From positions 5,101,224 to 5,165,223 of the forward strand of contig NC_045141.1 in assembly GCF_008831285.2 (NCBI RefSeq): a DNA stretch of 64,000 bases, given 5' to 3'. Each line of letters starts with the position of its first letter. Position 1 is the stretch's first letter. The DNA comes from Nymphaea colorata (lineage: Eukaryota; Streptophyta; Magnoliopsida; Nymphaeales; Nymphaeaceae). Position numbers and translations under genes: made by a program. Positions 45,755-55,829 of this stretch are shown here, piece after piece. The notes below the pieces were generated by a model. The model ran no database searches. It was not told the origin of the DNA and saw only the letters and a list, made by a program, of their open reading frames with translations.

Positions 45755-46137
45755 CTATCTATGGATATATTTGAATTGTCCTTCTATCATTCTTGTCTTT
45801 TGTCGTATCCTTCTCAGCCCTACAACCACTTCCTTCATGTCCATTCTCTCACTTGGAGACACCCTTGAACATGACAAGCCTATCTCCATGATCATCACCA
45901 GCAGATCATTCATAGCAGCTGATCTTTCAGCTGGAGTAATATTGCTCTAATTCAAAAGATGGCTGTCAATGACATCTAAAATTGCAACAGGAAATGCTTC
46001 TGCCACCCATTGCCTCAAAGTAAAATCCCCATCAAACTATTCATCAGTAGGCTTTCTTCATGTAAACACCTCAAGGAGGAGAATTCCATAGCAGTAGACA
46101 TCGGCCTTGGTGGACACCTTTCCAGCCATCCCAAATT
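45755..46137 (-). pseudogene. Kinase exon 2 of the LRR receptor kinase (copy 2)
   Basis: Minus-strand translation from 46,137 gives the C-lobe of an LRR-XII receptor kinase: FGMAGKVSTKADVYCYGILL, LEVFT, RKPTDE, FDGDFTLRQWVAEAFP, ILDVIDSHLL, then IMEIGLSCSRVSPSERMDMK, ending at a TAG (45,755-45,757). This is the usual S-x-x-x-D-V-Y-S-Y-G ... L-E ... P-T-D-E ... W-V ... C-x-x-x-x-P-x-x-R-M order. Three in-frame stops interrupt it, after EVFT, PTDE and HLLN. The 5' edge is an AG acceptor whose next bases (AA TTT GGG ATG) complete the split Glu codon left by exon 1, giving A-P-E-F-G-M. The 383 nt length and phase fit the single kinase intron of this family as I remember it. Confidence 0.88.
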
Positions 46138-46347
46138 CTAATTCAACCATTCAACAATATTAGACATGAATAGCAAGCAGAATATAATTGGCTATTGCTC
46201 ATCTATGATACAATTCCACTAATTTGTTTTGGGCAAGAAGCCTGGAAATTAATAGACTCAAGATCAATTGAACCCCGAATCCTGCCTTTCTCTTGTTGTA
46301 TTCTCATATATACATCTAAAAAAGAATAACAGATTATGATTTGGAAC

Positions 46348-46598
46348 TAGACATGGTGTGCCGCCAGATAGGGCCCGGGTTCGAGCCCGCCAGATCGGGC
46401 CCAGGTCAGCCTAACGGGGGCCCAATCCGTCCCGATAATTTTAAATATTAATTTTATTTTATTAATATATATATATTTTTATTTAAAATATATTTTACAT
46501 TAAAAAATTATTTTGTATTTAAAAAATATTTTTTTATGTAACCGTGCTGGGCCTTGGCTCGGATGTCAAACATCGGGTTGACCCAATGCCCAGGTCTA
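46348..46598. mobile_element. hAT-type MITE with 8 bp target-site duplication
   Basis: A 251 bp element with ends TAGACATGG and CCAGGTCTA, which are inverse repeats. It is flanked by TTTGGAAC (46,340-46,347) and TTTCGAAC (46,599-46,606), an 8 bp duplication with one mismatch. The edges are GC-rich (GGGCCCGGG-like) and the centre is AT-rich. GC-rich relatives lie at 51,721-51,945 and, truncated, near 62,095-62,130. Confidence 0.7.
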
Positions 46599-46613
46599 TT
46601 TCGAACTGAAGTC

Positions 46614-47093
46614 CTATGTATATGATCGGTAGATGGTGATTTTCATAGCGAGATAATATTGGACAATAGAGCATCTTAATTTTGAAAGGATTAAATCTCA
46701 AGCAGAGTATAAATATACGAGGTTTGATTAGGGAAGATATAGACTCCATAGGGATGCATGTATAAATTAAAAATAGGTGTCTGACGATTGAAAATAAAGC
46801 AAGAATCTTGGAAGAAATGATGACTCGATATGATCATATAAGTAGTAAAATGAGAAGAAAGACACGCAATAGATATTGAAGCTAGAAAATTATTTGGGTA
46901 AATATAATTGAGGGAAAAAAGAAATGCATGACCTAAGTCAAGCGCGTGTTGTTCACAAACTAAGATTGAGGGTAAAATAATGTAAATTGCCTCAATAAAA
47001 TGGAAGCATGGACAAAATTGATATGTGAGGGTTCACGTGTCCGAAGCTTGGATATGAAAGAATTTTTGAGAAGTGATTTGGGCAAAGCTTGTA
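46614..47093 (+). repeat. About 490 bp tandem-type repeat unit, copy 1
   Basis: Closely matches 52,072-52,550 in the same orientation (TTAATTTTGAAAGGATTAAA, CTTGGAAGAAATGATGAC, GATCATATAAGTAGTAAAAT, GAAATGCATGACCTAAGTCA). A more diverged copy follows at once at 47,094-47,530, sharing the GGCAAAGCTTGTAG unit edge. Confidence 0.85.
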
Positions 47094-47530
47094 GAAAATT
47101 TGTTGTAGAAATATGATAGGCAAATAGTGATTTCCATTGAGAGATATCAAGTTAATAGTATAGGAAAATAGAGAAAATTAGACCTCAAGTAGAGTACAAT
47201 AAATACATGAAGCTTGATACATATAGATTCAATAAGTTAACATCACATGTTTGATGATTGAAAATAGAAGATAGCAAAGATTGATATTCAATTTGGAATA
47301 AATGATTAGCCAATAAAATCATGAAAGTAATAAAATAGGGAGAAAGATATACTATAGGTGTTGATGGTAAAAAGCTATTTAGCTAAATGTGAATGATGGA
47401 AAAAAAATGCATGACCTAAGTTGAGCAAAGTTGGTAATTAAGCCAATAACTGCTATCATGTTTAAGAATATGAGGTTGGACCAATGAATAAACGAGGGTT
47501 TGATGAAATGTAGATCTTGAAGTAATTCTG
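47094..47530 (+). repeat. Diverged second unit of the 490 bp repeat
   Basis: Same order of landmarks as the preceding unit with many substitutions: GATAGGCAAATAGTGATTT, TAGACCTCAAGTAGAGTA, ACATGTTTGATGATTGAAAA and GCATGACCTAAGTTGAGC. The repeat was therefore originally tandem, and the first two units are still adjacent. Confidence 0.7.
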
Positions 47531-50216
47531 AAAAACAGATTTGCTAAATGATAGTATTTGAAAAATCAATGTCATTTAGATAGTAGGGTTAAAGCATGAG
47601 CTTATGGCGTAGTCGAGTTGAAGACTACGTAGATATGATCAAAGGAGACATTGATTTAAATCAAGAAGATGAAGTGTAAAATATTAAATTGACCAAAGAT
47701 TGTATGAAGACACACATGCAATCATCATACGATGATAAATCCAACATTTTTGAAAGTCATCTTCATCATGCATATATTTGGAAAAGGAGCATAAGACCCT
47801 AATTGACTTTCGTTTGATCAATTATGATTATTTCATATAAGATATGTCAATATACCTTAGCCAAGAGGCTTAGTATAGACTCCTTCATTTGACAACTAAG
47901 GGTAAGGTTTATCAACTTTTTCTTGGACGCTCGTCGATATACTACAAGTTACCACTCATGGTATTAACGGAGGGGCTTTCCTACCGATGGTGTGGTCTAG
48001 TTGTAATGCTTAGTCTTGTGCTACCGCCTAAGACCAAGCCCAGCAACATGATGGCCCGGATAAATTGGTATTAAAAGATTTTGAAATATGAGCAAGCATG
48101 CAAATCGGTTGTCTCTAATGCAATGTTGCTTAAGATGGTGATTAAAATAAGTACAAGAGCAAGCATTGTTTTCAATCAAGCCTTAAATTGAGGAGGGTTG
48201 TATTTGGTCCTAAATCTAAGTGGAACATGATTGATCCTCCTCAATTAGTCTTATATGCAAGAAAGCAAATACAATCACGGAGAAATGTAATGAAATGTCG
48301 ATGGGGTCAAGGCCAAAGAAGGAAACATGCTTTATCATCGACAATACATGAGATGTTCAAGTTGGTAGAAATGCATCAATTATAATTATAGCCAAACGAT
48401 GACGGGTCCCATCACGGTTGTCATCTGTTTGCACCCCAAAATTCCTTTGGTTTTCCGAATGCTCCAAAAAAATGAGGTTTTGTTTTGAAATAGGAAAGAA
48501 AAGGACTCGTCGGTCGGTACGCAAATCGACCGTTCCCCGTGCCTTTACTGGGGGTAATCAACCCAAGGGCTATGTTTATCATTGATGTATTTCGTTTTAT
48601 CTTAAACATCTTTTTGATTCTATATGCGGTGTAGAAAAATATTGGAAGTTTGATGTTTCAAACTTTTGAAATGATTCTTGAAGAGTTGCTTGAGAATGTG
48701 AAATGTTTTGGAGAAAACTAAGTAAATATCATTTGGAAAGCTTGAGAAATCATTTTTTGAAGTCATTTTAGTGTTCTCTTAAGACTTTAAGTAGGTTTGA
48801 GATTTTGCTCTAATTCAGTTACTACCTAGTTAGAGCTCCATCTCATCTTACTTAAGTTCTTTGGAGTGGTGTTTGTGTACATAAGTGATATTGAATGAAT
48901 GTGAATGCATGAATGCATTGATCCTAAATTATTGGAAAGGGAAATCATTTATTCTTACTACAACATTCATCTAGAAACATTCCTACCACAACATACATCT
49001 AATATTTTTGTACTAAATATTTTTTATGAAAGAGAAAATTTTTGAAAATAGAATGGGGTTGTAGACCCTCAAGCATGATTCCAATATTGGGTCATTACTT
49101 TGAGTTTTGGTGTTAGTGAAGTCGGCAAACGAAAAATTAAAATCTTAAATGACAGGAGGAAAAAATGAAAGACTTTCATAGAGGGAAATGTAGAAAAATA
49201 GAGAGAGAAATAGATCTTGAAAATCATAAAATCAAAGATTTAAAAGGGAGAGAGGTACTTACTCATATACATATTTATATATACATATATATATGTATAT
49301 ATATACTTATAGTTACGTATATAAAAACTTGTGAAAATAAGGTTTAAATCAAATAGAGAAGAGAAGATGATTTTAGAAAGAGAGGGAGATTTTAAAATGG
49401 AATACATGTATATATATATTCATATATACGTATACGAGAGTTTGTAAAAGTATGTTAAATCATAAAGAGAGAATCACCAAGATAGATATCCATGTGTACG
49501 TATATGTATATAACATGTATATACACATATTCCTTCATGAATATGAAAATCAAGAAATGATTTGAAAATAGCCGACTTCAATTTTTTATGTAGGTCGGAG
49601 GGGAACTTGGGCTCATGCAAGAACCTAAGTTAAATCTCTCAGGCCACATTAGAGAGAGTATTTGGTTTCGAAAATCTTTTGAAAAACATGATTTTAAATA
49701 TTTTTGTATAATTAAAAACACAACTATTACAAGAAAATTGATTTCCCGCACCATTGGGTATGGAAGAAAATCAAAAAATACAAGAAAGGGGGAATGACAA
49801 AGCACTCATTGATGTTCCTAATCGGGTGATTAAGAAATAAACTAAGTGCAAAAATGCCATGAAGATACACTTTAACATGTATAAATTCGTGAAGGGCTTT
49901 CTCGGGTTGAACAAGTCCCAACCTCAAAATCAACACAAGAATGAAGAAATCCCAATCCCAAGCACTCATTCTCTTTTGAATGATCTTGGAGTCCCCTAAG
50001 ATGAAGCTCCAAAATGATGAACCACCAAGAGATCTCTTTGTGCTCCTCTGAAGAGTTTCAACTTGAAGAATGTTTGATCCAAATGTCAGAGAAAAAGAAG
50101 GAAATGGAAAGAGAGAGCTAAGGAAAAAATTTCAAGTGAGGAAGCATGAGACGTTCCTCTATAGTTGGCTCATACCCAAGAGGGAGGATTGTGGGGGTAT
50201 TTATAGAGATTTTGAT
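47531..50216. other. Intronic DNA, no gene recognised
   Basis: No coding domain seen in the open frames at 47,889-48,074, 48,188-48,385, 48,421-48,609 or 49,165-49,347. TA-rich ATATATATGTATAT clusters lie at 49,265-49,310 and 49,400-49,530. Confidence 0.5.
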
Positions 50217-50460
50217 GTCAAAGTTCAAAATTGGAATTCAAGGTTTGAATTCAAGAGGGAAAAGTATTGGAGCCAAAATTCAAAATTCAAATTCAAGATT
50301 TGAATTCAAGAGGAAAGAGTTTTGGAGCCAAAATTCAAAATTTGAATTCAAGAGGAAAGAATTTCCGAATTCCCAATCTAAACTTGGGTTTTGAATCTAA
50401 TTTGGATTTGATAATTGAATTTTGGATTTGAATCTCGCATCTAAGGTTGGGTTTTGAATT
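50217..50460 (+). repeat. Low-complexity TTGAATTCAAG/AAATTCAAAA repeat
   Basis: Interleaved words TTTGAATTCAAGAGG, GGAGCCAAAATTCAAAA and GGTTTTGAAT recur with irregular spacing (period about 50-60 bp in the clearest part). The open frames here, such as 50,146-50,394, are translations of this repeat. Confidence 0.75.
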
Positions 50461-50704
50461 TGAATTTTGTTTTGGTTTGTTCGTTTTCGATTTAATAGTG
50501 GCAATTTTCTTTTTTTTTTTTGGTTTAAAATTTAAATTCAAATAATAAAATAGTAGCCTTTTTGAAAAAATTGGGGTGATAACATATGCCCCTCTTTGCT
50601 ACTAAGTTGGCATTTGTCGTGCTTAGTGGCAAAGATAACCACCCCAAATTTTGAGTGGTGAAAACTTTGGTTAAAAATATTAAAAGTGTTGAAACTGCAT
50701 TTCA

Positions 50705-51000
50705 GGTTTTACCCCTTACCTGAATAGGTTGTTTGAGCTTACGTTGCAAGTTTAACCCTTTGCCTGCGTGGGTTTGCCGATATCGAATTCATGTTTAACC
50801 CCCCTGAATGGGTTGCCTTGACTTGCATCGCAAGTTTAACTCCTTAGCCGTGTGGGTTGCTTTAACTTGCATTGCAGGTTTAACCCCTCACCTACGTGGG
50901 TTGCTTTGGCTTGCATTACAGGTTTATCCTCTTGCCTTTGTAGGTTGCTTTGTCTTGCATTGCAGGTTTAACTTCTTGCTTGCGTTGGTTGCTCTTTTGT
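50705..51000 (+). repeat. 44 bp minisatellite
   Basis: About six diverged copies of a 44 bp unit of the form CTTGCATTGCAGGTTTAACCC then GTGGGTTGCTTTG. CTTGCAT occurs near 50,822, 50,866, 50,910 and 50,954. The open frame from 50,808 is a product of this repeat, because 44 is not a multiple of three and the frame shifts from unit to unit. Confidence 0.85.
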
Positions 51001-51017
51001 CCATAATTTCAGGTTTT

Positions 51018-51395
51018 ACCCCTTCCCTTAATGGGTTGCTCCATAACAAGTGGCAATGCGAGGTAAGAACTTTCATCACCTCGAATGCTTCCGTTGAAGC
51101 AAGGAATGAAACCTTATTGCTACTTCATTGGTTGTGACAAGAAAACTTCCTATCACCTTGACTACCTTTTCATGGAATTTTTGTTTTCACCAAAGACTGG
51201 ATTTTGACCCCTTCCCTGAATGGGTTGCTCCATAACAAGTGGCAATGCGAGGAAAGAACCTTCATCACCTCGAATACTTCCGTTGAAGCAAGGAATGAAA
51301 CCCTATTGCTCCTTCATTGGTTGTGACAAGAAAACTTCCTATCACCTTGACTACCTTTTGATGAAATTTTGGTTTTCACCAAAGACTGGACTTTG
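51018..51395 (+). repeat. 189 bp tandem duplication
   Basis: CCATAACAAGTGGCAATGCG occurs at 51,041 and 51,230, and the following sequence matches through CACCAAAGACTGGA with few differences. It is one recent duplication, with about 95 percent identity by eye. Confidence 0.9.
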
Positions 51396-51720
51396 AACTT
51401 GTTAAAATTCCCCAAACTAGTGTTTGGGTTGAGCTTACTTTCAAAAGCCCTCAGCCAAACGGCCGAGTTGTGCTTGCTTCATGAGATTCTCTTTCTGGCG
51501 ACCAGGTTGAGCTAACATTAGAATACTCCAAACCTAATGGCTGGATTGCACTTGATCAAATCTTTAGCTTAGTAGCTGAGTTGATTTGATTAGGATATGG
51601 TCCCTTTTCCTATGGACAATGATGATTGTGAAAGAAAAATATTTGTTACAAAAGCAATTTAGAAATGCCTCGAAATATTCATAAGAAAAATGCCCCAGTA
51701 TTAGCAATTGCCATGAGTGG

Positions 51721-51945
51721 TAGGGGTGGGCATCGATGGGTACCCGGTACCCGGCCCGGTCGGGCCCGGGCCAGGAAAACGGGCTATCGGGCCAGGCCCG
51801 CCCCTTTAATAGGGTATAATTTTTTTTTATTATTTTTAAACTTAATAATGTGTGTTTTATAATTAAAAATATATTTTATATTATGAAAATTTATTTTATA
51901 ATTAAAAATAATTTTTTATTATCAAACGGGCCGAGTGATATAAAG
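51721..51945. mobile_element. MITE-like element, GC-rich end
   Basis: Starts TAGGGGTGGGCATCGATGGG followed by GC-rich CCCGG words, then an AT-rich core like that of the element at 46,348-46,598. The right end (AAACGGGCCGAGTGA) lacks the expected inverse of the left end, so it is truncated or decayed. Confidence 0.4.
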
Positions 51946-52071
51946 GAGATCGATATATTTTTCGCTTACAGGAAAAAGAGGGAGCAAGGTAGTATGAGCT
52001 TTGGTATGAAAGAAATTTTTTTGTCTTTAATGACAAGAAATTGAGACAAAGCTTATAGGAAAGAAAATGAG

Positions 52072-52550
52072 AATATAATCGGTAGCTGGTGATTCTTATA
52101 GTGAGATAATATAGGACAATAGAACATCTTAATTTTGAAAGGATTAAATCTCAACAGAGTATAAAATATACGAGGTTTGATTCCGAAGATATAGACTCCA
52201 TAGGGGTGCATGAATAAATTAAAAATAGGTGTCCGATGATTGAAAATAAAGCAAAAATCTTGGAAGAAATGATGACCCGATATGATCATATAAGTAGTAA
52301 AATGAGAAGAAAGACATGCCACAGATATTGAAGCTAAAAAATTATTTGCCTAAATAAAAATGAGGGAAAAAAGAAATGCATGACCTAAGTCAAGCATGTG
52401 TTGATCACGAACTAAGATTGAGGCGAAAATCATAGAAATTGCCTCAATAAAATGAAAGCATGGACAAAATTGATCTGATGGTGAAAGGTAATATCAGGTG
52501 TCTGAAGCTTGGATATGAAAGAATTTTTGACAAGCAATTTGGACAAAATT
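52072..52550 (+). repeat. 490 bp repeat unit, distant copy
   Basis: Near-identical to 46,614-47,093. It is preceded by the tail of another unit (TATGAAAGAAATTTTTTTG ... GACAAAGC, about 51,990-52,071), so it too was part of a tandem series. About 5 kb of other DNA now separates the two groups. Confidence 0.85.
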
Positions 52551-52606
52551 AAAAAAAGCTTAGTAAGCTGATTTCAATATAAATAAATAAATGAATGAAT
52601 ATATAT

Positions 52607-52607
52607 C

Positions 52608-52669
<62 letters not shown>
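52607..52669. repeat. (TA)n-(GA)n microsatellite
   Basis: A TA run followed by a long GA run. The overlapping open frames with arginine/glutamate repeats are artefacts of it. Confidence 0.95.
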
Positions 52670-52674
<5 letters not shown>

Positions 52675-52959
52675 CCCACTAGGACTCGCAAACCCACCCA
52701 CTCCCTCTTTGTCTCTCATTATCTCACCTCATCACCTCTCCGGCCCCTCCCATGCGAGCCCTCTAGGACTGGCAAACCCACCCACTTCCTCTGTGACGGC
52801 AATATTGAAGAGAAAGAGAGTGTGCTCACACATGCACACACACGTATAAGAACTCAAAGCCAGGCTAGATTGAGTCAAGAAACAGTTCAGGCAATTATAC
52901 TCACACTTCGAGAGATACAAAATTTATAAAAAGACAAAAAAATAAGAGATACTACGTAC

Positions 52960-55719
52960 CTGGTGCCATGTATCTGGGGTTCTAAGAGTGGCTGTAAGAG
53001 TAAAAGAATTCAGATCAACTAGAGTCTTTGCAATGCCAAAATAGCTGACATATCCTGTCATGTTCTCATCTAAAAACACATTACTTGGCTTTAGATTACA
53101 ATGAACTATAGTCTCTAAGTAACCATGGTGAAGATAATCTAGTGCACAAGCCACATCAATCATGATATCCAATCTCTGAAAGTGATTCAAGTGATGGCCA
53201 CTCGAATGTAGACAAGCTTCTAGGCTCCCAAGCGGCATTTATTGGAGAACTAAAGCCTTCAAATCTCTACTAGACCAAGTCGTAATGACTTTAACGAGGT
53301 TTCAGTGCCTGATTTGGTGCATGACAATGCACTTGATATCAAAACTTTTAGATGCTCCTTCAAATAACAAATTATGGACCTTAACAGCCACTGTCGTTCC
53401 ATCTGCTCTGAACCAATGGATCCATTCCCAAGAAAATTTGCATTACTGAAGTTGCTCATCGTATGCAGTAAATCTCTGTGAGAAATCATTGGAAGTGTAG
53501 TTCCTCGTAATCTTTCAATCTCATCATGAAGTTTCAACAACCTCCTCTTTCTATGGCATGACATACCAATGAGCGTGCAAAAAATGACCAAAAGTGCAAA
53601 GCCTCCTAGTGTGCAAGCGGCAAATGTGTTGTTGAGGAATGTGACCATCAAATGTGTTGTGAGAGAGGTTCAAATACTCTAGCATTTGGAGCTTTGATAA
53701 TGATGCAGGCAACTCTCCACTCAGGTTGTTTGCAGAGATATCCATGTTGATCATCGTGGCGAAATTCCCGAGACCCAAAGGCAGGTGACCAACTGAGGAG
53801 TTGTCCTGCAAGTATAGCTCCCACAAGTCCAACTCGCAAAGACCAGGGGGTAGTCTTGATGACAAATTGTTTGAGCATAGATCCAGCTTTTGCAAACTAG
53901 TGAGATTTCTTATAGAGATTGACATTGACCTAATTAGCATGTTGTGTTCCATATCAAAATCATACATGCGGACCAACTGGTAGATTGATAGTGGGATTGG
54001 GCCTTGTAATACATTGTTGTCAAGAAACAACACCTGTAAGCTGTGCATCTGCCCCACATTTAGTGGAATGACACCTTTTATTTTGTTGGAACTCAAACCT
54101 AAGGCAATTAACTTGGTCAAGTTGGCTAGGGATAATGGGATACCTTCAATCTGATTAGAGGAAAGGTCAAGTTTCGACAAGGTGGTTGTCAGGTTTCCAA
54201 CAAAGGCAGAAAGAATGCCGTTCAAAAGGTTGTGTGATAGATCAACTTCCTCTAGCAGTTGACAGTTGGTGAAGGATGTGATAATGGAGAGCTCACGGTT
54301 GCCAGGGACATTGGTCAACTTATTTCTGTAGAGGTACAGGCCCTTAAGTTGTGCTAGACTTCCTAATTTTTAATGGTATCAAACCACTGAACTTATTGTG
54401 TCCTGCACTGATAGTTTCGAGACTAGTAGCATTGGAAAAGGAAGGTGGGAAAGGGCCATGAAAATTGTTGTCATTCATTGCCAGAAATTAGAGATTGGGC
54501 AGGAAGCAGTCAACATGTTTAGGGAGATGCCCTGTTAGTTGATTGGTCATGAAACTCAAAACCTGAAGAGCGGATTGGTTAAACAAGTTGTTAGGCAGTG
54601 TACCAGTGAGATTGTTCATTTCCACACTAAAGAATGTTAAGTGAGTTTTAGATTCCCAACTTGGAAGGAATGTTCCCGTGCATATGATTTTGACCAATAT
54701 TAAGGCGCTCCAACTTTGAGAGGTTGGGAAAAGTAATTGGAATGGTGCCCATGAGCTTGTTACCATAAAGATTTAGGAACTTGAGTTCCTTCAGACTGCC
54801 TAAGGACTCTGGAATGCTTCCATAGAGTTCGTTTTTTTATGCAAAAAGCCCTTGGAGATTGGGCAAGAAGCAGCCAACATCTTTAGGGAAATGCCCTGTT
54901 AGTTGATTGGTCATGAAACTCATAGTCTGAAGAGTGGATAGGTTAAACAAGCTTTCAGGCAGTGTACCAGTGAGATTGTTCATTTTCACACTAAAGAATG
55001 TTAAGTGGGTGAAACTTCTCAACTCGGAAGGAATGTTCCCGTGCATTTGATTTTGACCAATATTAAGGTGCTCTAGCTTGGAGGGGTTGGCAAAAGTGAC
55101 TGGAATGGTGCCTGTGAGCTTGTTATCATAAAGATTTAGGAAATTGAGTTCCAGCGGACTGCCTAAGAAATCCGGAATGCTACCATAGAATTTGTTTTCT
55201 GCTGCAAAAAGCATTTGGAGATGATGACAATGGCTCAATGTTTGTGGAATTAACCCTTTAAAATGGTTTCTCCATATGGAAAGTTTTTCCAACCAAGGGA
55301 GGTGGCTAAAATCAGTGGGAAGTTGACCATGGAAGTTATCTTTTGAGAGATCAAGAACCTATAAGAAGGAGAGATTGCTGATGTATGGAGAGAGTACCTT
55401 CAAGTGCTGTGTCATTGAGCTTCAGTCCATCGACCCTTTGTGAACCAGGGCTGCATGAAACTTTATACCACTCAATGAAAGAAATATTGGAATTCCACTT
55501 TGATAACACATTATGAGGGTCTTTAGTGACAAGGGATTTGAAAGACAGCAATGCAAATTGATCAGTCATGTTGCTCAGAGAAACAAGGGTTGAGGGCACC
55601 TCCCCTTGGCCAAGAACCAAAATCGAGGTGAAGGAAGAAAAACACAAAAGAAAGACAAGCGGCTGAGGTGACCGACGGGGGTTGCCATGCCTGTCCAATT
55701 TGTTATGCAAAACATGCAT
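52960..55719 (-). pseudogene. LRR receptor-like kinase pseudogene, copy 2, exon 1
   Basis: The ATG at 55,719 (MHVLHNKLDR) precedes a hydrophobic leader (LVFLLCFSSFTSILVLG). The LRR N-cap has lost its first Cys (SFIEWYKVSC). Many N-x-L-x-G-x-IP LRRs follow, then a membrane segment (GGFALLVIFCTLIGM) with a basic stop CHRKRR. The kinase keeps a P-loop (GNGSIGS), VAVK and NLKPSN. The catalytic motif is HCN instead of HCD (53,095-53,097) and DFG has become YFG (53,041-53,043). A CAG-to-TAG stop lies at 55,359-55,361. Frameshifts occur near 55,390, 54,830, 54,480-54,370, 53,650, 53,400, 53,250 and 52,985. The usual juxtamembrane region with the LCGG motif is missing. Exon 1 ends at a GTACGT donor and continues in exon 2 at 46,137. 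No active kinase could be made. Confidence 0.9.
54480..55205 (-). repeat. Internal tandem duplication of an LRR block, about 360 bp x 2
   Basis: Sequence 54,480-54,840 repeats 54,841-55,205 in the same order: GAGATTGGGCA(A/G)GAAGCAG, CCCTGTTAGTTGATTGGTCA, GTGAGATTGTTCATTT, GGAATGTTCCCGTGCAT, TTTTGACCAATATTAAGG and CATAAAGATTTAGGAA. Both copies encode HLTFFSV(K/E)MNNLTGTLP and FMTNQLTGH. The unit equals about five 24-residue LRRs, so it would have been in frame when it arose. Confidence 0.9.
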
Positions 55720-55829
55720 GAGCAGGAATTCAATGTCTTCAATTTATGTATAGATTCTCTTCTAGAAAATTTGTCCTTTTCTTTTTTCATAATCAAGTGG
55801 TAGAAGGCTCGGGTTTTACTGCTTTGGAA

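Larger units (their letters stand above)
46138..52959 (-). other. Inferred 6.8 kb intron of the RLK copy 2 pseudogene
   Basis: Inferred from the donor CCAG|GTACGT at the exon 1 edge (52,960/52,959) and the acceptor TTAG|AA at 46,138/46,137. Both lie on the minus strand and join in phase. The interval holds only repeats and unrecognised DNA, with no other gene on either strand. The alternative is that it is not an intron but an insertion that landed at the exon junction. Confidence 0.65.

Noticed and set aside
46370-46400. tRNA-like B-box (GGTTCGAGCCC)
   Set aside because: The word lies in the GC-rich end of a MITE. No matching A-box, acceptor stem or anticodon arm can be drawn.
50808-51137. 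109-residue open frame with repeated CIAGLTP/LHCRF-like segments
   Set aside because: It is a translation of the 44 bp minisatellite. The unit is not a multiple of three, so the frame shifts and the protein repeat is an artefact.
46614-52550. Straightforward LTR retrotransposon with 480 bp LTRs
   Set aside because: No TG...CA ends, primer site, polypurine tract or retroviral domain between the repeats, and extra tandem units are present. Kept only as an alternative explanation.
52591-52929. Open frames with long Arg-Glu and Tyr-Ile runs
   Set aside because: They are produced by the (TA)n-(GA)n microsatellite.
52924-53238. Functional pseudokinase domain
   Set aside because: Frameshifts on both sides, stops in exon 2 and the missing juxtamembrane region make a selected pseudokinase unlikely.
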